Positions 12,578 through 20,299 of a stretch of DNA of 20,299 nt are shown piece after piece (the first letter of the stretch is position 1; every line of letters starts with the position of its first letter). Location of the stretch: assembly GCA_959600635.1 (NCBI GenBank), contig CAUGMN010000052.1:1-20299 (forward strand), in the 5' to 3' direction. The position numbers and the translations under genes are program-made. This stretch comes from QAMX01 sp003149835. Lineage in GTDB: Bacteria; Bacillota; Clostridia; Oscillospirales; QAMX01. Under the pieces are notes generated by a model. The model worked only from the letters and a program-made list of their open reading frames with translations. It did not search any database and was not told where the DNA came from.

Positions 12578-15129
12578 CCTCCGTCCCGTATCTGTATATT
12601 CCGCTGATCGCGATGTTCTGCTACATCTTTATTCTGACCTCGCTGCTCGCGGCCAAGAAAAACGCGCTGATCAATTCCTACATCCTCTTTATTATCGGCT
12701 TCATGATGTGGACCGGCGGCTCGCTGTTCATGCGCCTCCAACTCGCGCCGGGCGTGATGTTCTGGTACGACGTGTCGATTTTGTCGCTGTTCTCCATCGC
12801 GCTCTTTATCTATCTGTTTGTCTATTCCTACGCCAAAGCCAAGGGCTGGGTGCTGACGGCCGTCTGGACGGTCGGCACGATCGTGATCGACGTGCTGACC
12901 TATTTTGAGGTTTTTCTCAAACATCCTCAGGTCGAAACGCTGGCCGACGGCCGGACGATTTTTACCTATCAGATGGAGTGGCAGATCGCGATCCCAACGG
13001 TGTTTTTCCTGCTGATCGTCATTTCAATCGTGCGGCTGCTGGTAAAAATGATGCGGGAAAAGAGCGGCAACACGCTCGGCGTCAAGATGATCATCGTCGG
13101 CTGCATCGTCGTGCTCGTCGGCAATGTGGTGTCCATCATCCCCGGCAACATCTTCCCGTGGGACACGCTCTCCGGTATCGTTAACGCCCTCTGCCTGTTT
13201 TACGCGCTCTATACCAAGCGCGTGTTTAAGCTGACGCTCCTGATCTCCAAAAACGCCCTGCTGCTGATTTCCGTGCTGCTGGTCGGCGTGCCGTGTTTCT
13301 TTGTCGTCCGGCCGCTGGATGCGTATCTGACGAAGCTGTATCCGGCGTTCAGCGACTATGTGGTGATTTTGATTTCGGCGCTGATGATGCTGATGATCGG
13401 CATTGTCTTCTTCGTGCTGCGGCGCGTTTTCGACCGCCTTTTCGGCAAGGAAGAGCAGGCGCAGTCGCGGGCGATTGAGCGCTTCAGCTTTGTCGCCGCA
13501 CAGACGCTGAACACGGCCGACATCATGAAGGAGCTCGGCGAGGTCATCCGCGCCAACATTCCCGTTGAAAAGGTCTTTATCTGCCTGAAAAAGGACAACG
13601 CCTTCGTCGGGCAGTACGCGTCGAACCCGCTCGACTCCACGTCGTTTGAGCTGTCGGCCGATAACCCCTGTATCGCCTACTTAAAACACGACGAGGCCGG
13701 CATGATCTTGGCCGATTTTAAAAACAACACGTTGTACCGTTCGATGTGGGAAGAGGAAAAGCGCCTTCTTACGGACTTGAACATCGCCTGTATGTTCGCG
13801 CTGAAAAGCGAGGACAGTATCGTCGGCCTGATCATGCTGACCGACAAGGTCAAGAAATCGTCGTTTCATTACAATGACATGTATTTTTTAGGCGCGGTCA
13901 GCTCAATTGCGTCGATCGCGGTCAAAAACGCGGAGCTGTACGAGCGGGTTTACCACGAATCCCGCGTCGATTCCCTGACAGGGCTGTACAATTACAAGAG
14001 CTTTTGCGAGCAGATTGAGGAGCAGTTCCAGCTCGCTAAGGACGGCTCGCTGGCGCTGCTTTTTCTGGATATCGACGACTTTAAGCTTTACAACCAGCTC
14101 TACGGCAACGACGAGGGCGACCGTATGCTGCGGCAGATCACGGAAATCATCAGCTACTGTGTCCGCTCAAAGGGGATCGCCTTCCGATACGGGGGCAAGG
14201 TCTTTGCCTGCCTGTTTCCCAACGGCGACGTGCGCAGCGTTTTGCTGACGGCGCAGGAGATCCGGCGGCGCATTCACCTGATTAACGAGGACCCCAAACG
14301 CCAGCTGTTCAAGCGGATTACGCTGAGCGGCGGCATCTGCGTCTACCCGTATATGGCGGCCAACGTCAGGGAGCTGATCGACAACGCCGACATCGCCGTT
14401 TACAACGCCAAAAACAACGGAAAGGACAACATCACGGTCTATTCGACCGAGGCGGCCGACCGCAGCGACAGCGCCGCGGCAGGGTCGTTTTTTGCCAACC
14501 GTTTTACCGCGCAGAGCGACTCGACGACCTATGCGGCCTATGAATCGACGATTTATGCTTTGACCGCTGCGATTGACGCCAAGGATCACTATACGTTCAG
14601 CCATTCGCAGAACGTCGCAAAATATTCGACGCAGCTCGCCGAGGCCATCGGCATGAACAAGGAGCATATCCGCATCCTCTACGAGGCCGCGCTGCTGCAC
14701 GATATCGGCAAGATCAGCATCCCCGAGCACATCCTCTGCAAGAACGGGCCGCTGACCGGTGAAGAATACGAGATCATCAAGACGCATGTCAACAACTCCA
14801 TCGAGATGATTCGCCATTTGCCGTCGATGGATTATGTGATCCCCGCCGCCGTCTCACATCATGAGCGCTGGGACGGCCGCGGTTATCCGCGCGGCATCAA
14901 GGGCGAGGATATCCCGATTGCCGGCCGCTGTCTGGCGATCGCCGACGCGTTTGACGCGATGACCTCGAACCGCAGCTACCGCGCGGCGATGTCCACGGCC
15001 TATGCGGCCGAGCAGATTCTGGCCAACGCGGGCACTCAATTTGACCCCAATCTCGCCAAAATTTTTGTCGAGCTGGTCCGATCGGGGCAGCTCCGCGTAG
15101 AAACCGGCGAAGCCTGTCTGAAAAAATAA
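12574..15129 (+). CDS. Membrane receptor with GAF-like, degenerate GGDEF and HD-GYP domains
   Basis: The protein has 851 residues. About eight hydrophobic spans cover residues 5-285, resembling a histidine-kinase-type 7TM sensor plus an extra helix. A GAF-like region follows (about 300-455). The GGDEF-like domain (about 464-625) keeps DSLTGLYN (466-473) and LDIDDFK (498-504) but reads GGKVF at 540-544, so cyclase activity is unlikely. The HD-GYP domain (about 655-840) is intact: His677, LLHDIGKI (707-714) with His709-Asp710, HHERWDGRGYP (762-772) and ADAFDAMT (790-797). HD-GYP proteins hydrolyse cyclic di-GMP, so this is probably a membrane-sensing phosphodiesterase with the GGDEF part as a possible GTP-binding switch. 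It starts inside the end of the GH3-like gene (4-nt overlap), suggesting one functional unit. The ligand is unknown. Confidence 0.93.
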   Translation: MTSVPYLYIPLIAMFCYIFILTSLLAAKKNALINSYILFIIGFMMWTGGSLFMRLQLAPGVMFWYDVSILSLFSIALFIYLFVYSYAKAKGWVLTAVWTVGTIVIDVLTYFEVFLKHPQVETLADGRTIFTYQMEWQIAIPTVFFLLIVISIVRLLVKMMREKSGNTLGVKMIIVGCIVVLVGNVVSIIPGNIFPWDTLSGIVNALCLFYALYTKRVFKLTLLISKNALLLISVLLVGVPCFFVVRPLDAYLTKLYPAFSDYVVILISALMMLMIGIVFFVLRRVFDRLFGKEEQAQSRAIERFSFVAAQTLNTADIMKELGEVIRANIPVEKVFICLKKDNAFVGQYASNPLDSTSFELSADNPCIAYLKHDEAGMILADFKNNTLYRSMWEEEKRLLTDLNIACMFALKSEDSIVGLIMLTDKVKKSSFHYNDMYFLGAVSSIASIAVKNAELYERVYHESRVDSLTGLYNYKSFCEQIEEQFQLAKDGSLALLFLDIDDFKLYNQLYGNDEGDRMLRQITEIISYCVRSKGIAFRYGGKVFACLFPNGDVRSVLLTAQEIRRRIHLINEDPKRQLFKRITLSGGICVYPYMAANVRELIDNADIAVYNAKNNGKDNITVYSTEAADRSDSAAAGSFFANRFTAQSDSTTYAAYESTIYALTAAIDAKDHYTFSHSQNVAKYSTQLAEAIGMNKEHIRILYEAALLHDIGKISIPEHILCKNGPLTGEEYEIIKTHVNNSIEMIRHLPSMDYVIPAAVSHHERWDGRGYPRGIKGEDIPIAGRCLAIADAFDAMTSNRSYRAAMSTAYAAEQILANAGTQFDPNLAKIFVELVRSGQLRVETGEACLKK

Positions 15130-15136
15130 GGCCGGT

Positions 15137-15237
15137 GACGGAAAACCGCGCCTTTCCAGCGCCGCAAAGGCCGGCGCGGTTGAACCTGTCGCTGGAAGTT
15201 CGCGGTGCGCGGCCGTTGCCGCAGGGTTCCGTTTTTT
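15137..15237 (+). terminator. Compound hairpin with T run, likely terminator of the GH3/HD-GYP operon
   Basis: ACGGAA after 15137 can pair with TTCCGT ending at 15232. Inside it AACCGCGCC (15144-15152) pairs with GGCGCGGTT (15173-15181). Six T residues (15232-15237) follow. The outer pairing spans about 80 nt, so folding is less certain than a simple terminator, but the T run and position after the stop codon fit termination. Confidence 0.5.
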
Positions 15238-15262
15238 GAGCGTTCCGTCCTGCTTTCAGTTC

Positions 15263-15296
15263 CGCGGAGGCTGATTTGAATGCGCAGGCCTCCGCG
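15263..15296 (+). promoter_or_regulatory. Hairpin in the leader of the MBL-fold gene
   Basis: CGCGGAGG (15263-15270) is the exact reverse complement of CCTCCGCG (15289-15296) around an 18-nt loop. It hides an SD-like GGAGG and lies 34 nt before the preferred start, so it may be a translational element or a further termination structure. Confidence 0.4.
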
Positions 15297-15314
15297 TTTA
15301 CCGGTATTTTCACA

Positions 15315-15321
15315 GAGGAGG
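15315..15321 (+). promoter_or_regulatory. Ribosome binding site fixing a TTG start
   Basis: GAGGAGG lies 8 nt before TTG 15330 and argues for this start over the in-frame TTG at 15276. Confidence 0.75.
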
Positions 15322-15329
15322 CGACCGCG

Positions 15330-16106
15330 TTGACCTTTCATTTCTTTGGCACCTGCGCTGGCACCGAGCCGATGCCGGGCAGCCGCCATGTTTCGTTTGC
15401 CGTGGAGACCGGCGGCGGGCTGTATTGGTTCGACGCCGGCGAGGGCTGCTCGTATACGGCGCACCTGATGGGGCTCGACCTGTTGCTTGTGCGCAAAATT
15501 TTTATCTCCCATACGCATATGGATCATGTGGGCGGCTTAGGCAACCTGCTGTGGAATATCCGTAAGCTGACCGGCGTCCGGAAGGCGCAGCCCGAGGGAG
15601 ATATTGATCTGTATATCCCCAACCTTTCAACCTACGACGGGATTTTACAGGTGCTGAGAAACACCGAGGGCGGCTTTGCGACGGCGTTTCAGATCCGTCC
15701 GCACCCGGTACGCGACGGCCTTCTGGACGACGACGGCCGTCTGCGCGTCTGCGCGCACCACAACCGGCATCTGCCGCACCGCGACGGGGAGCCGTGGCGC
15801 TCGTATTCCTATCTGGTTGAGGCGGAAGGAAAGCGCGTCGTCTATTCGGGCGACGTGCGCTCGATTGAAGAGCTGGCTCCGCTGATCGGCCGCGGCTGCG
15901 ACGCGCTGCTGATGGAGACGGGGCATCACACCGTCCTCGACGTCTGCGGGTATCTGACCGAGCGAAGCGCGCCGGTCAAAAACCTCTGGTTTATCCACAA
16001 CGGGCGGGATGTTTTGACGGATTTCGGCGCGGTGCAGGCGCGCGCAGCCGCCGCCTTTGCCGGCGGCGTCCATATCTGCCGCGACGGGGAAAGCATTTTT
16101 CTGTAA
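15330..16106 (+). CDS. Metallo-beta-lactamase-fold hydrolase
   Basis: The protein has 258 residues from a TTG start at 15330, chosen for its GAGGAGG ribosome site; a longer version from TTG 15276 would add 18 residues. The metal site motif H-x-H-x-D-H is present as HTHMDH (residues 61-66), followed by GG. Further candidate ligands are Asp175 in YSGDVRS, His199/His200 in METGHH and His223 in FIHNGRD. The start THFFGTCAGTEPMPG and the SRHVSF segment resemble RNase Z or phosphodiesterase-like MBL proteins, which use two Zn ions to cut phosphoesters. There is no export signal, so it is cytoplasmic. It sits 35 nt before the deacetylase gene and is probably cotranscribed with it. The substrate is unknown. 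Confidence 0.87.
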   Translation: MTFHFFGTCAGTEPMPGSRHVSFAVETGGGLYWFDAGEGCSYTAHLMGLDLLLVRKIFISHTHMDHVGGLGNLLWNIRKLTGVRKAQPEGDIDLYIPNLSTYDGILQVLRNTEGGFATAFQIRPHPVRDGLLDDDGRLRVCAHHNRHLPHRDGEPWRSYSYLVEAEGKRVVYSGDVRSIEELAPLIGRGCDALLMETGHHTVLDVCGYLTERSAPVKNLWFIHNGRDVLTDFGAVQARAAAAFAGGVHICRDGESIFL

Positions 16107-16141
16107 GCGGATGACTGAAAAGCAACGGAGGAGGATCAACA

Positions 16142-16846
16142 ATGAACGGCTACCGGAAATATTTCACGATGAGCTACGACGACGGCGTGATCTGGGACAT
16201 CCCGTTTCTCAACATCGTCAACGCCTATGGGATCAAAGCGACGTTTAATCTCAATTCCGGCTTTTTGGGGACCAGATGCGACCTGACGCAGAATGGGATT
16301 ACCTTCAACCACGACAAGGTGGAGGCCGGTCAGGTGCGCGAGATCTATGCCGGCCACGAGGTCGCAACGCATTCGGTAACGCATCCGAGCCTGTGCCGGA
16401 TATCGGATGCAGAGATCGTCTCGCAGATTGTCGGCGACAGGGAAGCGCTCTCCGCGCTCGTGGGCTACGACGTCCGCGGACACGCCTATCCGGTCGGCCG
16501 CTACGACGAGCGGGTCGTGCGGGTGCTTCGCGACGAGTGCGGGATTCGCTACGCGCGCACGGTGGATTCGCACCATACTTTCGACATGCCTGAGAACCTG
16601 CTCACATGGCATCCGACCTGCCACCATAACGACGAGGATTTGTTTGCGCTGGCCGACGCGTTTATCCGCGCAGAACCGACGGACGGAGACATGCTGTTCT
16701 ATGTCTGGGGCCATACCTATGAATTTAATATCCAAGACAACTGGGCGCATTTGAAGCGCTTCTGCAAATTGATCGGCGGCCGGCCGGACATCACATACGC
16801 GACGAACATGGAAATCGCCGAGCGCATTCTGAGCGGGAACCCATAG
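16142..16846 (+). CDS. NodB-type polysaccharide deacetylase family protein
   Basis: The protein has 234 residues; GGAGGAGG at 16127-16134 lies 7 nt before ATG 16142. Motifs of the CE4/NodB fold are visible: SYDDG (11-15) with Asp13/Asp14 as base and metal ligand, THSVTH (76-81) with the His77-x3-His81 metal pair, and AYPVGRYDERVV (115-126) in place of the usual R-P-P-Y. A late WGHTYEF (189-195) supplies a possible catalytic His191. These enzymes remove N- or O-acetyl groups from sugars such as peptidoglycan GlcNAc or imported oligosaccharides. There is no signal peptide, so an intracellular sugar or small-molecule substrate is more likely than cell wall. It follows the MBL gene closely. Confidence 0.88.
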   Translation: MNGYRKYFTMSYDDGVIWDIPFLNIVNAYGIKATFNLNSGFLGTRCDLTQNGITFNHDKVEAGQVREIYAGHEVATHSVTHPSLCRISDAEIVSQIVGDREALSALVGYDVRGHAYPVGRYDERVVRVLRDECGIRYARTVDSHHTFDMPENLLTWHPTCHHNDEDLFALADAFIRAEPTDGDMLFYVWGHTYEFNIQDNWAHLKRFCKLIGGRPDITYATNMEIAERILSGNP

Positions 16847-16971
16847 GCGGAAAAGACGCTGCGACGTTGAAGCTCTGCCGTTCCGCCGGTGAGCTGCGGG
16901 CGCAGGCGCCGCGCGGCGGCGGGGCAGACGGCCCTTACGGCGGGATTCTATTCCAAGTGCCGGAAACGCAA

Positions 16972-16981
16972 TTTTTTTTTT
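16972..16981 (+). other. Run of ten T residues upstream of the asnA promoter
   Basis: A T10 tract lies 11 nt upstream of the -35 box. It may be the tail of a weak terminator for the deacetylase transcript (only a TTCC/GGAA stem is visible before it) or an A/T-rich UP element. The rest of 16847-16971 is GC-rich with only small local inverted repeats. Confidence 0.4.
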
Positions 16982-16991
16982 GAAAAAGCTC

Positions 16992-17020
16992 TTGACAAGG
17001 CGAGATGAGCGTGCTATAAT
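16992..17020 (+). promoter_or_regulatory. asnA: Consensus sigma-A promoter of asnA-glnN
   Basis: TTGACA (16992-16997) and TATAAT (17015-17020) match the consensus perfectly with a 17-bp spacer, and TGC directly before the -10 adds an extended -10. The start point would be near 17027, leaving a leader of about 107 nt. Confidence 0.95.
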
Positions 17021-17036
17021 GTTACCTGTAAACAGC

Positions 17037-17071
17037 AAAGGCGCTGTGGGCAAACGTCCGCAGCGCTTTTT
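17037..17071 (+). terminator. asnA: Early intrinsic terminator (attenuator) in the asnA leader
   Basis: AAAGGCGCTGTGGGC (17037-17051) pairs with GTCCGCAGCGCTTT (17056-17069), with one bulged G and G-T wobbles, a 4-nt AAAC loop and T5 at the end. It lies only about 10 nt after the predicted start site and 62 nt before the asnA ATG. The strong promoter would thus make short RNAs unless termination is prevented. A second hairpin follows (17091-17095 with 17102-17106, hexaloop GCGCTG). Confidence 0.8.
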
Positions 17072-17133
17072 ATTATCTATTGTCGCCGCGGCGAAGCGCT
17101 GTTCGCAGCCGCGTCCGGAAAGGAAGTATGAAA

Positions 17134-18141
17134 ATGAGCAAGCTGCAGATTCCGAAAGGCTATGCGCCGAAACTCGGCGCATATGACACGCAGACCGCCA
17201 TCGGCCGGATCAAGAGGACGTTTGAGGATCAACTGTCCGCAGCTTTGAATTTAAAGCGCGTTTCAGCGCCTCTCTTTGTCGACCCGGCCACCGGGTTGAA
17301 CGACGACCTGAACGGTATCGAGCGCGCGGTCTCGTTCGATATCGCGGAGACGGGGAGCATCGCGGCAGTCGTCCATTCTCTCGCCAAGTGGAAGCGGATG
17401 GCGCTGTACAAGTACGGGTTTCCCGCCGGCGAGGGTCTGTACACCGACATGAATGCGATCCGCCGCGACGAGGAGATGGATAACCTCCATTCGATCTACG
17501 TCGATCAGTGGGACTGGGAACGCGTGATTACGCCGGAAACGCGGAACACCGCCTTTCTGAAAGAGATCGTCACAAAAATTGTCGACGCCATCGTCTCCAC
17601 GCAGGAGAAGATCGCCGCGCAGTTCCCGCAGCTGCAAACCAAGCTGAGCCGCGAAATCTCGTTTGTCACCACGCAGGAGCTTGAAGATCTGTATCCCGGC
17701 CTGTCGCCGAAGCAGCGGGAGAACGAATATGTCAAGGCGCACAGGACCGTGTTTATCATGCAGATCGGCGACAGGCTCAAATCCGGAATCGCTCACGACG
17801 GCCGCGCGCCGGACTATGACGACTGGAAGCTGAACGGCGACATCATGTTCTGGAACGATACCTTAGGCACGGCGTTCGAGGTTTCCTCCATGGGCATCCG
17901 CGTGGACAGCCAATCGCTCGACGAGCAGCTCTCCAAGGCCGGGGCCGACGCGCGCCGCGCTCTCCCGTTCCACAAGCTGCTGCTGGACGGGACGCTGCCG
18001 CTGACCATCGGCGGCGGCATCGGCCAATCGCGCGTCTGTATGCTGCTGTTAGAAAAGGCGCATATCGGCGAGGTTCAGGTGTCCATTTGGGATGACGAGA
18101 CGGTCGCCGGCTGCGAAAAAGCGGGCATTCCGCTGCTGTAA
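17134..18141 (+). CDS. asnA: Aspartate-ammonia ligase (asparagine synthetase A)
   Basis: The protein has 335 residues. The start is taken as ATG 17134, since AGGAAG (17121-17126) is 7 nt away; ATG 17128 is the close alternative. It makes asparagine from aspartate, ammonia and ATP with release of AMP and pyrophosphate, in the cytoplasm, and is related to class II aminoacyl-tRNA synthetases. Family blocks of the Firmicutes branch are all present: VSAPLFVDPATGLNDDLNG, VHSLAKWKR, EGLYTDMNAIRRDE, SIYVDQWDWE, FVTTQELEDLYP, HDGRAPDYDDW, SSMGIRVD, and GGGIGQSR (motif 3-like, with the conserved Arg) near the C-terminus. Length is normal. The glutamine synthetase gene follows 59 nt downstream, so both ammonia-fixing enzymes share one transcript controlled by the leader. 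Confidence 0.97.
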   Translation: MSKLQIPKGYAPKLGAYDTQTAIGRIKRTFEDQLSAALNLKRVSAPLFVDPATGLNDDLNGIERAVSFDIAETGSIAAVVHSLAKWKRMALYKYGFPAGEGLYTDMNAIRRDEEMDNLHSIYVDQWDWERVITPETRNTAFLKEIVTKIVDAIVSTQEKIAAQFPQLQTKLSREISFVTTQELEDLYPGLSPKQRENEYVKAHRTVFIMQIGDRLKSGIAHDGRAPDYDDWKLNGDIMFWNDTLGTAFEVSSMGIRVDSQSLDEQLSKAGADARRALPFHKLLLDGTLPLTIGGGIGQSRVCMLLLEKAHIGEVQVSIWDDETVAGCEKAGIPLL

Positions 18142-18200
18142 ATTCAGGCATACGGCAAAACAAAGCGACGGCGAATATACGAAAGGAAGGACGATTGAGC

Positions 18201-20294
<2,094 letters not shown>

Positions 20295-20299
20295 GTTTT

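Noticed and set aside
17037..17106. ANTAR-type tandem hexaloop target
   Set aside because: Two hairpins are present, but neither loop shows the expected A at position 1 and G at position 4, so it is not claimed.
17021..17133. T-box or glutamine riboswitch upstream of asnA
   Set aside because: The leader is only about 107 nt, with no T-box bulge sequence or long stem I, and no recognised glutamine aptamer motif; only simple hairpins are seen.

Overview
The window looks like chromosomal DNA from a GC-rich, low-redundancy Firmicute, probably a gut Clostridia of the Oscillospirales/Ruminococcaceae type. This is inferred from purine-rich AGGAGG-type ribosome sites, TTG and GTG starts, consensus sigma-A promoters (TTGACA-17-TATAAT), Gram-positive style lipoproteins, a type III glutamine synthetase and a Firmicutes-type AsnA. 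No rRNA, tRNA, CRISPR array, insertion sequence or phage gene was seen.

Layout. 1-929: the end of a multi-pass acyltransferase-like membrane protein and a small membrane protein. 930-1273: a strong extended -10 promoter, a leader that can fold, and a 23-bp hairpin, leading into a lipoprotein gene of unknown function (1274-2284). 2285-2629: a terminator plus three further perfect or near-perfect palindromes. 2630-5850 (minus strand): a TetR-family regulator followed, with a 7-nt overlap, by a MacB-like fused ATPase/permease ABC transporter. Their promoter carries a perfect 15-bp palindrome between ideal -35 and -10 boxes, the classic layout of an autorepressed efflux operon. 6078-9557: a lipoprotein related to CE15 glucuronoyl esterases and a GH92-like alpha-mannosidase without a signal peptide, a likely glycan-handling pair. 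9775-10852: a small isoprenylcysteine-methyltransferase-like membrane protein and a Nudix hydrolase with a perfect Nudix box.

10967-16846: a divergent GH3-family (ANL superfamily) adenylating enzyme overlaps by 4 nt a membrane receptor with GAF-like, degenerate GGDEF (GGKVF) and intact HD-GYP domains. A terminator-like structure separates these from a metallo-beta-lactamase-fold hydrolase and a NodB-type polysaccharide deacetylase. 16992-20294: a consensus promoter, an early intrinsic terminator in the leader, then asnA and glnN, which assimilate ammonia into asparagine and glutamine.

The most unusual content is (a) the GH3-like enzyme translationally coupled to a c-di-GMP phosphodiesterase receptor, (b) the leader RNA upstream of the orphan lipoprotein gene, (c) the two palindromes in the TetR/esterase divergent region, and (d) the attenuator-like leader of asnA-glnN. 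Most other genes belong to recognisable families. All calls are from reading the sequence; no database search was possible.
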